From: Clostridia bacterium
GTDB taxonomy: Bacteria > Bacillota > Clostridia > Oscillospirales > CAG-272
Assembly (NCBI GenBank): GCA_024404655.1
Contig: JAKSPR010000139.1
Coordinates: 1 to 7,352 of the forward strand
Direction of reading: 5' to 3'
DNA: 7,352 nt
Shown here: positions 1 through 6,247 of the stretch, in pieces
Layout: each line of letters starts with the position of its first letter
Numbering within the stretch: position 1 is the first letter of the stretch
The notes under the pieces: model-generated
The model's input: only the letters and a program-made list of their open reading frames with translations
What the model was told of the DNA's origin: nothing
Database searches by the model: none
Made by a program: the position numbers and the translations under genes

Positions 1-59
1 TTCATATATAGATACCGCAGCGTTCGCCGTGCGAAGGCTTCCTTTCTTTTTGATAACAT

Positions 60-93
60 GCACCTCACGGGCCTTTTGGGGGCTGTGAGGTGC
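60..93 (-). terminator. Strong stem-loop after the GH99-like gene
   Basis: A perfect 9-bp stem (GCACCTCAC at 60-68 pairing with GTGAGGTGC at 85-93) encloses a loop in which GCC and GGC can pair further. It lies 21 bases past the stop of the GH99-like gene, where a transcript terminator or 3'-end stabilising hairpin would be expected. There is no clean U-tract on the minus-strand side, so intrinsic termination is not certain. It may instead protect the mRNA end. Confidence 0.55.
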
Positions 94-113
94 GGGTGAT
101 ATTGGAAAAATAA

Positions 114-1148
114 TCAGAGATTCTTCTGCCAGTCACAGACGATCTTTTCAAAAGCTCTTAAGTGACCTTCGTCAACGGAACCGTCCGCGCAAAGATTGGG
201 ACAGATATAGCCGCCCTCTTCAAACTCATTCCAAGCAAAGACATGGATGTGATCTGTGACCACTGCGTCCTTATTGGCTCTGATCCATTCTGCAAAGCGT
301 CTGCCGCCCGCAAGGAATTCCTCCTCGGACGCCTGCGGCGCATAGTCAGCTGCCGGATAGCCGCACCACGGGACGGGGGAATCAATGCGGGGTGAAGGAT
401 CCCAGCCCATGGTGAAATGGGGGAGAATCTTTACACCGTACTGCTTTCGGTTCTCATTGGTCCACAGATCCCGGTCAATGAGGGCTGCATAATCCTTTGA
501 TCTGGTACTGGGGCATGCATAGTCACATACACCGTCAACAAGAGAATAGTCTCCATTTTCGCTTAAAACACCGCTGTCATGGAAGACGATATAAGGATCG
601 GCAGTTCCGAAATCTGCCGGAAAACGGCGCAGACGCTGGATGAAATCCATACGGTATCCGCCGAACAGACAGACGAGCGGTCTTCCGTCCACGGTCTCGT
701 AATACGGCTGCTTCATCGCTTCTGCCAGTTTGGCAAAATCGGATTCGGAGTAGATATGCGGACAGATCAGGACAGCGCACATCCCGATTTTATCACGGAG
801 CGTGCTCTGTGCATGGAGGTGCCGGGCATGATTGAGTTCCCACAGAAACGGCTCGACAGAACCCTTTGCAATGTTTTCTTCGGTATCCGTCAGGTGGTCT
901 TCGGTATACCATGCGTAGGCAAAATAGTCGATTCCCGCACTGATGGCATAGGTAAGTTCGCGGTCGAACTCTTCCTGGGTCTTTAAGTGAAAACTGACAG
1001 TGCCGTCTGCGGCAAGGTCAGCGTAATACGGTACCCGTGCGCGGTACTTCGGCTGACTCTCCACACGGGAAGCGTGGGTGCCGAAATAAGTATTCATAGG
1101 CTGGGAATTATCCCAGTTGATGACGCCGATTCTATAGGGTCTGTCCAT
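114..1148 (-). CDS. GH99-like / WbsX-type glycoside hydrolase
   Basis: The 344-residue protein has the look of the GH99-like (WbsX, endo-alpha-mannosidase-related) TIM-barrel family. It opens with a first beta strand (IGVINWD, residues 7-13), then has a PYYA segment near 40-43, then EFDRELTYAISAGIDYFAYAW (about 60-80), the usual 'follow from a distance, helix, strand' signature. Near the C terminus is AWNEFEEGGY (305-314), which matches the family's AWNEWxEG motif and is likely to carry active-site acids. No signal peptide or membrane segment is visible, so it should act in the cytoplasm, probably on an imported glycan. The start is the ATG at 1148-1146, with GAGG ten bases upstream. It follows SBP1 by 52 bases and is probably co-transcribed with it. 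The reading frame is intact. Substrate is unknown; members occur both as glycosidases and beside glycosyltransferases in polysaccharide loci. Confidence 0.82.
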   Translation of the reverse strand: MDRPYRIGVINWDNSQPMNTYFGTHASRVESQPKYRARVPYYADLAADGTVSFHLKTQEEFDRELTYAISAGIDYFAYAWYTEDHLTDTEENIAKGSVEPFLWELNHARHLHAQSTLRDKIGMCAVLICPHIYSESDFAKLAEAMKQPYYETVDGRPLVCLFGGYRMDFIQRLRRFPADFGTADPYIVFHDSGVLSENGDYSLVDGVCDYACPSTRSKDYAALIDRDLWTNENRKQYGVKILPHFTMGWDPSPRIDSPVPWCGYPAADYAPQASEEEFLAGGRRFAEWIRANKDAVVTDHIHVFAWNEFEEGGYICPNLCADGSVDEGHLRAFEKIVCDWQKNL

Positions 1149-1200
1149 GATAATAATACCTCAATCCTTGACGAAATATTCTGAATGGAGGATGAGCACA

Positions 1201-2280
1201 TCACTCTACATAATTTGCCCGGACATCCTCGTAGACACGGTCGAGGATCTTCTGTGAACCCGTGACCACTTTTTTGAAATAGGATGCCGCATCCCGGTTC
1301 TTGCTGCCGACAGTATTGAAAATCAGATAGGAAAGATCGTTGCCGTTTCCGTAAACCCAGTTGAAATCATAGACAAGGGAGTTCCGGATCAGTTTGAACA
1401 TTTCCTGCGATTCGCTGTCACGCAGCAGTTTGTTTTCATAGACGACCTCATAAAGAGCCGGAACAACCAGTCTGTAGGATTCATAGGACAGCGCTTCCAG
1501 GATCACGCCCTCAAACTCCGGATCCGTCATATCTGCCGGGAGAAGCATCATCTGAGAGCTTGCCATGGAATGATAGCCGTCCTGTGCTTCATCATACTTG
1601 GGAAGCGGCACAATACCGAATTCAAAGGTGACATCGCGCAGCAGCGGCAGACGGGTCGTCTGCGTGTGCATCATCATGCCTTTTCCGTCATGGAACATAT
1701 CCGTACAGGACACATCGCCTGTACTGCCTGCATAATATGTGTGATCGTTCCAGACAAGGTCATAGTATTTGTCAATGACGCTCTGCAGCTTGTCGTTCAT
1801 CATGTTTTCCAGTGTCGGGTGCCCTGCCTGATCAAACGAAGCCATCGTCATGCCGTTTGCATGAATGATGCGTGTATGGGTGGAACCGTTCTGATCCGCA
1901 ATGTATCCGAAGATATCCTCGGAATCAGATTTGGTGTTGCCGTTCACGTCCTTACCGACCAGTTTCGTGATGGATGCCAGATAGTCCCAGGTCCATGTTC
2001 CGTCCTTGACCTTCTCGTACGGATACGGAATGTCATATTCATCCATGATCTGCTTGTTGAAATAGATAACGTCGTAATAGGAGAAGATCAGATCACTCAC
2101 CTCGGTCAGAAGAACGTCATTGATCGAAAGATTCTGACGAATGGTCTGATTCCACCAGGGCTGTGACAGATCGACTACCGGGAGATCATTATAATCGTAA
2201 AGGAGGCTGTCTGAAATCGCCGCATTGAAGCCGCTGTACATGTGGTTGATGCAGAGCTGATAACTCTGGTCCCCGGCCAT
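1201..2280 (-). CDS. Solute-binding lipoprotein SBP1, 3' part (after frameshift)
   Basis: This is the C-terminal three quarters of an extracellular solute-binding protein (ABC sugar-type, family 1-like). The first ATG in this frame is at 2280, but homology starts earlier: codons before it read ADIAFRNAV and run straight into MAGDQSY, the usual 'NxVMAGDxxY' stretch of these proteins. The ATG has no ribosome binding site, so it is an internal methionine and not a real start. Shared landmarks with SBP2 are FNKQIMDEYD, the DGTWTWD motif, a calcium-loop-like DVNGNTKSDSED followed by IFGY, and FGIVPLPKYDEAQDGYHS. The upstream half lies in another frame (2175-2663). Joined with one added base, the gene would be 488 codons, close to SBP2's 490 residues. 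It is either a pseudogene or an assembly error. It precedes the GH99-like gene in the same orientation. Confidence 0.85.
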   Translation of the reverse strand: MAGDQSYQLCINHMYSGFNAAISDSLLYDYNDLPVVDLSQPWWNQTIRQNLSINDVLLTEVSDLIFSYYDVIYFNKQIMDEYDIPYPYEKVKDGTWTWDYLASITKLVGKDVNGNTKSDSEDIFGYIADQNGSTHTRIIHANGMTMASFDQAGHPTLENMMNDKLQSVIDKYYDLVWNDHTYYAGSTGDVSCTDMFHDGKGMMMHTQTTRLPLLRDVTFEFGIVPLPKYDEAQDGYHSMASSQMMLLPADMTDPEFEGVILEALSYESYRLVVPALYEVVYENKLLRDSESQEMFKLIRNSLVYDFNWVYGNGNDLSYLIFNTVGSKNRDAASYFKKVVTGSQKILDRVYEDVRANYVE

Positions 2281-2663
2281 AACCGCGTTGCGGAATGCAA
2301 TATCTGCTTATCCCAGTCACCGCCCTTATCGTCATAGACGATTCTGCAGTTATAACGATCCATGACACTGCTGTTCCGGCGGAAAACTGCATCATTCAGA
2401 ACATCTCCGTTTTCCGATGCCGCATCATAGGGCCATGTCGGACCAAGCTGTTCTGCAGAGTAGACGATGGAAAAGGTTTTGCCTCCGAAATCATGATCAC
2501 CAATGACCTGAAAATAGTCCTCTTCCGATTCCTCGGTTATTACCGGATCAGGGCCTGCACTGGCGGGGACTGTTTCCTTTGTCTGCTGCTCCGTGTTGTC
2601 CCCGCAGGATGCTGCAAGCGTCGCGGCAGCTAATAATATGGGAATCCAGAGGTATCGTTTCAT
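2175..2663 (-). CDS. Solute-binding lipoprotein SBP1, 5' part (frameshifted)
   Basis: This is the N-terminal quarter of the same SBP1 gene. The start at 2663 is well supported: AGGAG lies nine bases upstream, and the protein begins with a lipoprotein signal peptide (MKR, hydrophobic core, lipobox AASC with Cys20), so the mature protein would be anchored on the outer face of the membrane. A low-complexity linker rich in T, E, S and P follows (about 22-50), then the first domain (DFGGKTFSIVYS; NDAVFRRNSSVMDRYN, the 'AxxxRNxxVExxYN' feature of these proteins). Homology ends at about residue 119 (GGDWDK). The remaining ~43 residues up to the stop at 2175 are out-of-frame translation and resemble nothing. 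A single missing base near 2304-2310 restores the frame to the downstream part. The gene starts 21 bases after the YgjV-like gene. Confidence 0.83.
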   Translation of the reverse strand: MKRYLWIPILLAAATLAASCGDNTEQQTKETVPASAGPDPVITEESEEDYFQVIGDHDFGGKTFSIVYSAEQLGPTWPYDAASENGDVLNDAVFRRNSSVMDRYNCRIVYDDKGGDWDKQILHSATRLWPGTRVISSASTTCTAASMRRFQTASFTIIMISR

Positions 2664-2684
2664 TGTGGGAATCTCCTTTTTCTC

Positions 2685-3206
2685 TTAATTAATATCCTGT
2701 TTCTGTGAATATTTCCGCTCTCTGCGGATCAGAATGATACCCCACACCGAGGAAACCATGGTCAGGACCTCATTGATCACGCTCATATCGGAACCGCAGG
2801 ATATACCGTAGCTCAGCATGCAGCCGGATATCGGGAACGCAAGGATGCGGGACAGGTCGGGATTGCCGCGCCAGAAGCTGAAAATGGAAATTGCAGAAGC
2901 AAGTGCCGGCAGAATGCTGGACGGACCCTTCCATGTAACGGCAGCCGATGCAGCTCCGCACAGAAGGAAGATGATAAGAAAACGGTGCTTTCTGTTGTTA
3001 TCTTCACTCTGTTTCAGAAACACCAGTTCTCTCACGATAGCAATGATGGCGATGCACATACCGGTATAGGCATGCATGAAAAAGTAGTGAATTGCCCAGA
3101 GCACATCGGAAATCAGCTTGCATGCGATCAGACTGCTGCCGGATTTCTGCTGATATATAATAATATTCGCTATGATGCCCAGGGCACCGAAAAGCAGTGC
3201 GGCCAT
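2685..3206 (-). CDS. ygjV: YgjV-family inner membrane protein
   Basis: The 173-residue protein is almost entirely hydrophobic, with about six or seven membrane segments (about 3-18, 26-46, 48-65, 75-91, 98-112, 119-135 and 143-160), then a basic tail. The segment LISDVLWAIHYFFMHAYTG (31-49) followed by IAIIAIVRELVF matches the repeat typical of the Imp-YgjV family, whose biochemical role is unknown. Length fits the family (E. coli YgjV is of similar size). The ATG at 3206 has only a distant AAGG, about 15 bases away. A much better ribosome binding site (AAGGAGA, 3257-3251) belongs to an ATG at 3246, which is in a different frame. Reading from 3246 and skipping one base near 3225-3221 would give MKPDKRKK joined to SFVFIMAALLFG, so the native start may be 3246 with a one-base insertion. 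It is first in the YgjV-SBP1-GH99-like block. Confidence 0.8.
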   Translation of the reverse strand: MAALLFGALGIIANIIIYQQKSGSSLIACKLISDVLWAIHYFFMHAYTGMCIAIIAIVRELVFLKQSEDNNRKHRFLIIFLLCGAASAAVTWKGPSSILPALASAISIFSFWRGNPDLSRILAFPISGCMLSYGISCGSDMSVINEVLTMVSSVWGIILIRRERKYSQKQDIN

Positions 3207-3250
3207 GATAAAAACAAAGGACCTTCTTTCTTTTGTCAGGTTTCATATCT

Positions 3251-3257
3251 TCTCCTT
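3251..3257 (-). promoter_or_regulatory. Ribosome binding site attached to an out-of-frame ATG
   Basis: The minus strand reads AAGGAGA at 3257-3251, four bases before ATG at 3246-3244. It is the best ribosome binding site upstream of the YgjV-like gene. The frame it opens runs MKPDKRKK and then leaves the YgjV frame, which suggests an indel between 3246 and 3206. The alternative is that initiation occurs at 3206 with a weaker site. Confidence 0.6.
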
Positions 3258-3258
3258 G

Positions 3259-3287
3259 ATTTTATCAGAAATCCGAGGAAAAATCAA
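3259..3287 (-). promoter_or_regulatory. Candidate sigma-A promoter for the YgjV-SBP1-GH99-like operon
   Basis: On the minus strand, TTGATT (3287-3282) is separated by exactly 17 bases from TAAAAT (3264-3259). Transcription would start around 3253-3251, at or within the AAGGAGA site, leaving an untranslated leader of about 45-50 bases to the ATG at 3206. That geometry favours 3206 as the start if this promoter is the one used, because the ATG at 3246 would have almost no leader. The AT-rich surroundings make chance matches more likely here than for the other two promoters. Confidence 0.5.
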
Positions 3288-3402
3288 GACAGGATTAAAA
3301 ATGTTTTCAATTTTCATTCTATCTCGGATACTTCAGATAGCATGATATGTAAATAAGGAAGGACGCCTTACAACCCCCAAATGTACGCAGAAACTGATTA
3401 CT

Positions 3403-3449
3403 CGCTCATGAAATGTGCAGCAGGGGTTGACAAACGCTCATGTTTTGTG
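3403..3449. repeat. Two-copy direct repeat overlapping a promoter (possible operator)
   Basis: CGCTCATGAAATGTG (3403-3417) and CGCTCATGTTTTGTG (3435-3449) agree at 12 of 15 positions, with eight identical bases at the left. The copies are 32 bases apart, about three helical turns, so a protein bound to both would sit on one face of the DNA. The second copy fills the spacer between the -35 and -10 boxes of the phosphoesterase promoter, a position where binding would repress. No regulator gene is identified, so the operator role is inference. Confidence 0.4.
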
Positions 3450-3455
3450 TAAACT
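3427..3455 (+). promoter_or_regulatory. Strong sigma-A promoter for the phosphoesterase gene
   Basis: A perfect TTGACA (3427-3432), a 17-base spacer and TAAACT (3450-3455) give a near-consensus promoter. Transcription would start near 3462, leaving a leader of about 107 bases before the TTG codon. The -35 box overlaps the GGGGTTG arm of an inverted pair, and the spacer holds one copy of the CGCTCATG repeat. Confidence 0.75.
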
Positions 3456-3568
3456 GAAGCGAAAGAATTAACGAAAAACAGTTTCAGCAAAAACAGCAAA
3501 AGAAAACACAGCATCAAACCGTTTGTTCAGAGATAAGGTGAACTGTCTTTAAGGAATGGGGTGGACCT

Positions 3569-4159
3569 TTGGCAAACTTCTATATCGCTGATCTGCATAT
3601 TGGTCATGCAAATATCGTACGTTTTGACGGCAGACCGTTTGCAGATGTAAACGAGATGAATCATAAGATTATAGATAACTGGAACGCAAGAGTCCGTACA
3701 GATGATACGGTATATATCCTCGGTGATTTCATCTGGGCAAGGGAAAGTGACTGGCCATTCTTTGTCGGTCCTCTTGCAGGCAAAAAGATACTGATTCGAG
3801 GCAATCATGATCCCCGCCAGTTTGACAGTGCAGCAAAGCACATGTTTGAAGAAATTACGAATCTGAAAGAAATCAAGGACGACGGCAGACATGTTGTGAT
3901 GTGTCATTACCCGATGCCGTTTTTTCGTGGCAGTTTTGATCCGACAGCGTTCATGCTCTATGGGCATGTGCACCAGACACTCGAATACGAGTATCTTCTG
4001 AAGCTCAGAAAAGAAATCAAGGCAAATGCCTCCGGGTCCGGTACGCCGAGCGGTAATTTTATCAATGTCGGCTGTATGATGCCCTATATGGACTATACGC
4101 CGAGAACACTGGACGAAATTATTGATGGTGACCGCAGTCTTTACGGCTGGCAGAATTGA
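3569..4159 (+). CDS. Calcineurin-like metallophosphoesterase
   Basis: The 196-residue protein is a compact binuclear-metal phosphoesterase of the type often described as 'predicted phosphoesterase or phosphohydrolase' (COG4186-like). All signature motifs are present in order: DLHIGH (8-13), the first metal site; GDF (52-54); GNHD (78-81), the catalytic loop; the histidine of CHYP (113); and GHVH (132-135). The N-terminal RPFADVNEMNHKIIDNWN stretch also fits this subgroup. No signal peptide is present, so it is cytoplasmic. The start must be the TTG at 3569, because the frame is closed by TGA at 3539 and has no other initiator; GGGGTGG lies four bases ahead. It is monocistronic by layout, with its own strong promoter, and looks intact. 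Its substrate cannot be told from sequence; relatives cleave phosphodiesters or dinucleotides. It is not clearly linked to the sugar genes around it. Confidence 0.9.
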   Translation: MANFYIADLHIGHANIVRFDGRPFADVNEMNHKIIDNWNARVRTDDTVYILGDFIWARESDWPFFVGPLAGKKILIRGNHDPRQFDSAAKHMFEEITNLKEIKDDGRHVVMCHYPMPFFRGSFDPTAFMLYGHVHQTLEYEYLLKLRKEIKANASGSGTPSGNFINVGCMMPYMDYTPRTLDEIIDGDRSLYGWQN

Positions 4160-4166
4160 TTTTTCT

Positions 4167-4276
4167 GCTGACAGCATTTTCTGATATTCAGTCACATAGC
4201 TCCGGTGAATGATCAGAAACCGGCGGATACAGGCAGCATTCAGAGATTCTGTCTTTTTCCTGAAACAAATTGACAT
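4167..4276 (-). pseudogene. Possible LytTR DNA-binding domain remnant
   Basis: The minus strand from 4276 downwards reads MSICFRKKTESL, then AACIRRFLIIHRSYVTEYQKM. The LytTR family of response-regulator DNA-binding domains has a conserved stretch of the form (L)xxLxxxxFxRIHRSYxVN, and FLIIHRSYV fits it well, including the preceding 'RKxxxSL' helix. In another minus-strand frame just upstream (about 4325-4275), LIVDAEKYSTFELKCQF resembles the strand that precedes this motif in LytTR domains, which would imply a further frameshift. The remnant ends where the phosphoesterase gene begins on the other strand, and its upstream side is overlain by the SBP2 promoter. It has no start signal and cannot make a working regulator. 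The identification rests on one motif, so chance is possible. Confidence 0.4.
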
Positions 4277-4298
4277 TTCAGTTCAAATGTGCTATACT
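4270..4298 (+). promoter_or_regulatory. Near-consensus sigma-A promoter for SBP2
   Basis: TTGACA (4270-4275), exactly 17 bases, and TATACT (4293-4298) make an almost ideal housekeeping promoter. Transcription would begin near 4305, giving a leader of about 50 bases. The leader carries AGAAAGGA (4338-4345), nine bases ahead of the ATG at 4355. No obvious operator or catabolite-repression site is seen around it. Confidence 0.8.
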
Positions 4299-4354
4299 TC
4301 TCAGCATCAACAATAAGCTTTTCCAAACAAACAGATCAGAAAGGATTTCCCAAC

Positions 4355-5827
4355 ATGAAAACCAGTCGTCTTCTTGCGTCCCTTCTTCTCCTCGCACTGG
4401 CTGCCTCCATGGCTGCCTGCGGTAAAGAGGCGCAGCCCTCAAGTCAAACCACTGCTGATACCGTATCGGAGACCCTCGCTCCAACGGGGCCCTGTCAGTA
4501 TCCTGACACGATCCCTGCGGACGTACACTATGACAATTCGGAATTCCGTATCGGATACGCAAATGCCTGGGAGATCAATGAATGTGCATATACGCTTGAT
4601 GAGGCAGAAGGCGAAATCGTCAATGAAGCGATCTATCAGCGGAACCTGCAGACAGAAGAAAAGCTGGGTATCCGTATCACCGGGGAGCAGCTGTGCAAAA
4701 GCTGGCTGGATACAGCATCAACGCTGCAGAAACAGGTGCAGGCCGGTGACTGCCCTTATGACGCTGTCATGGCAAGCGAGGTCCAGCTTTTCCGCGCTTC
4801 ACTGAACAATCTTCTGATCGATATGCGTGATATCGTAAGTATTGATTTCACTCATACCTGGTGGGATACCGAAGCGCTCAACATGTATTCCCTGAATGCA
4901 GGAAACCGATATCTTTTCAGCGGAGCGATCAACTATCTTGACGACTATTCCCAGGACTGCTTATTGTTCAATAAGAAACTGTGCCGCGAATATGACCTTG
5001 AGGAACCCTATCAGCTTGTCAGAGACGGAAAATGGACCTTTGATAAGATGATGGAATACATCACCAGATTCGGCATTGATCTCAACGGTGACGGCAAAAT
5101 GAACGAAAATGATCTTTACGGTTATATCGGCAATACCGGCGCGCTCAACAGTGTCCTCTATGCTGCAGGAGAAAATGTGATCCGTGTGGACAAAAAAGGT
5201 GAGGTCTCGCTGAATACTTCTGACCGTATGCAGACAGTGCTTGCTGCCTGTGTGGATCGCCTGCTTGACAGCAACAATTCTGCAGTCTGTATCATTGAGC
5301 GCAAACTCGGTTATGATCGTGCAGGTAAGATCTTCCCGGAAGGTCATGCACTCTTTCTTGGCAATACTTTCGTTGGAGAAGTTTCCGACATGCGCCTTCT
5401 GATGGAGGACGATTTCGGCATCATTCCGTATCCGAAGTACGATGAGGCTCAGCAGAACTATTACAGTGCGCTGAACATTGTATACGGTACGGTCGTGTCG
5501 GTACCCCTGACGAATGCGGATCCGCAAAAGACCGGTTGGATCCTCGATCTTATGGGTTATTACTCTGTTGATACCGTACTGCCGACTGTCATCGAAAAAC
5601 ATATCAAGACGAAATCCATGCGTGATGAAGAATCCGTGGAGATGCTGAACCTGATCATCGGGAACAAATTCTTTGATATCGGCGGCTGGGGAAGTTCAAT
5701 TTACGATCAGATGATGAAGATGTGCGAAAGCGGAAACAATACCTATGCATCTCTTGCTGAAAAATATCAGAATATCACGCAGAACGAATTTGGTATTGTT
5801 GCGGAACAGTATGATTTCGGTAAATGA
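4355..5827 (+). CDS. Extracellular solute-binding lipoprotein SBP2
   Basis: This is an intact 490-residue ABC-type extracellular binding protein, probably for oligosaccharides. The start at 4355 is chosen because AGAAAGGA lies nine bases upstream and because the protein then begins with a proper lipoprotein signal (MKTSR, hydrophobic core, Cys22 after MAA). An in-frame methionine 22 codons earlier lies before the predicted transcription start and is unlikely. A T/S/E/P linker (about 25-50) leads into the binding domains. Clear landmarks are DLNGDGKMNEND (242-253), a complete EF-hand-like calcium loop followed by LYGY, the DGKWTFD motif (224-230), and FGIIPYPKYDEAQQNYYS. These align with SBP1, so the two are paralogues. 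No permease or ATPase genes are nearby, so it is an orphan that must use a transporter encoded elsewhere. The next thing downstream is the IscB remnant. Confidence 0.92.
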   Translation: MKTSRLLASLLLLALAASMAACGKEAQPSSQTTADTVSETLAPTGPCQYPDTIPADVHYDNSEFRIGYANAWEINECAYTLDEAEGEIVNEAIYQRNLQTEEKLGIRITGEQLCKSWLDTASTLQKQVQAGDCPYDAVMASEVQLFRASLNNLLIDMRDIVSIDFTHTWWDTEALNMYSLNAGNRYLFSGAINYLDDYSQDCLLFNKKLCREYDLEEPYQLVRDGKWTFDKMMEYITRFGIDLNGDGKMNENDLYGYIGNTGALNSVLYAAGENVIRVDKKGEVSLNTSDRMQTVLAACVDRLLDSNNSAVCIIERKLGYDRAGKIFPEGHALFLGNTFVGEVSDMRLLMEDDFGIIPYPKYDEAQQNYYSALNIVYGTVVSVPLTNADPQKTGWILDLMGYYSVDTVLPTVIEKHIKTKSMRDEESVEMLNLIIGNKFFDIGGWGSSIYDQMMKMCESGNNTYASLAEKYQNITQNEFGIVAEQYDFGK

Positions 5828-5830
5828 TCG

Positions 5831-5855
5831 GGATGGAAATGGCATCATTCCATCC
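5831..5855 (+). terminator. Inverted repeat just after SBP2
   Basis: GGATGGAA (5831-5838) and TTCCATCC (5848-5855) form a perfect 8-bp stem with a 9-base loop, starting three bases after the SBP2 stop. No U-tract follows, so it is a weak intrinsic terminator at best. It could stabilise the mRNA end. It probably belongs to the host locus and marks sequence to the left of the mobile-element remnant. Confidence 0.45.
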
Positions 5856-5869
5856 GTATCGGATCTCGT

Positions 5870-6062
5870 CAGCACCCCGACAAATAATGTATTGTTTCGT
5901 ACCGGTACTGAAAGAATTTGATGCCGGTTCAGGATACCGCGCGGGAATCCGGGCTTCTCGATGATACTGTATTCAACAGAATACTTGAGCGAAAACAAGT
6001 TTTCCTGAAGTACTGCAAAAAGCCCCTGCCTCTTTCGCCAGGGGAGGATATCACAAATAATC
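5870..6062 (+). ncRNA. HEARO / omega-RNA-like segment of the IscB remnant
   Basis: IscB proteins are guided by an RNA (omega RNA, first described as HEARO) encoded directly upstream of their gene on the same strand. This segment has that position and is rich in short helices: GTATTC/GAATAC (5969-5974 with 5979-5984), the mutually exclusive ACTTG/CAAGT (5983-5987 with 5996-6000), and CCCCTG/CAGGGG (6023-6028 with 6039-6044). The run AAGTACTGCAAAAAGC (6008-6023), placed soon after the ACTTG...CAAGT helix, resembles the 3' part of the OgeuIscB omega RNA as I remember it. No coding frame is supported here. If it is an omega RNA, its guide would come from bases just left of the element. Boundaries are approximate and no covariance search was run. 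Confidence 0.45.
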
Positions 6063-6067
6063 ACTAA

Positions 6068-6238
6068 TCCAAAAAGGAGATCCTTCGTCCGAAAGACGTT
6101 GTCATCTTCCAAGGAAAGAAATGTCTTGTTAAGGGAGTGCAGAACCACGGAACTTATGTCAGCCTCGAAGGCGGATTATCTGTAGCAATTCACAAAGTAC
6201 AAATTTTCAAGCACACTAATGCTTGGAGCAAAATATAG
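6068..6238 (+). pseudogene. iscB: C-terminal stub of an IscB-like (RRXRR/HNH) protein
   Basis: This open stretch has no ATG, GTG or TTG in frame at its beginning and is closed at the left by TAA at 6065, so it is a gene fragment. It translates to SKKEILRPKDVVIFQGKK, continues CLVKGVQNHGTYVSLEGG, and ends FKHTNAWSKI before TAG at 6236. The pattern 'phase-DVVxxxGKxxxVKGVQNxGTYVxLE' followed by 'KxxxIxKHTNxW' is what I recognise as the C-terminal domain of IscB-family nucleases (those with an RRXRR start and RuvC-HNH core), which helps bind the guide RNA and target-adjacent motif. The stub is ~56 codons against the several hundred of a full IscB. All catalytic parts are gone. AAAGGAGA follows the stop at 6239-6246 but leads to no usable start, and is typical of the sequence between the gene and its terminal hairpin. 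Confidence 0.7.
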
Positions 6239-6247
6239 AAAGGAGAC

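Larger units (their letters stand above)
3247..3568. other. Divergent intergenic region with promoters and repeats
   Basis: No coding frame is supported here. The left part holds the leader and promoter for the minus-strand operon. The right part holds the promoter for the phosphoesterase. Between them are a near-repeat around CGCTCATG (3403-3410 and 3435-3442) and an inverted pair CAACCCC (3371-3377) with GGGGTTG (3423-3429). The run from about 3460 to 3540 is A-rich and forms an untranslated leader of about 105 bases before the TTG start. Confidence 0.6.

Noticed and set aside
23..57. Small hairpin TTCGC/GCGAA followed by a T-rich stretch, possibly a plus-strand terminator
   Set aside because: The stem is only five base pairs and the T-rich run is not directly attached; no upstream gene is visible to support it.
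1570..2166. Plus-strand open frame of 198 codons opposite SBP1
   Set aside because: SBP1 homology on the minus strand is clear; this frame has no family resemblance and no start signals.
2295..2320. Programmed ribosomal frameshift in SBP1
   Set aside because: No slippery sequence or stimulatory structure is evident at the shift, and the paralogue SBP2 is read in one frame.
3527..4276. Minus-strand open frame of 249 codons opposite the phosphoesterase
   Set aside because: Most of it is the shadow of the phosphoesterase gene. Only its first ~36 codons, outside that gene, show a LytTR-like motif, and these are reported separately.
5899..5908. Perfect palindrome GTACCGGTAC
   Set aside because: It lies inside the candidate RNA segment and is too short to call an operator by itself.
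5696..6148. Minus-strand open frame of 150 codons over the SBP2 end and IscB remnant
   Set aside because: It crosses the SBP2 end, the inverted repeat and the IscB stub without any recognisable motif, and its start lies within the IscB codons.
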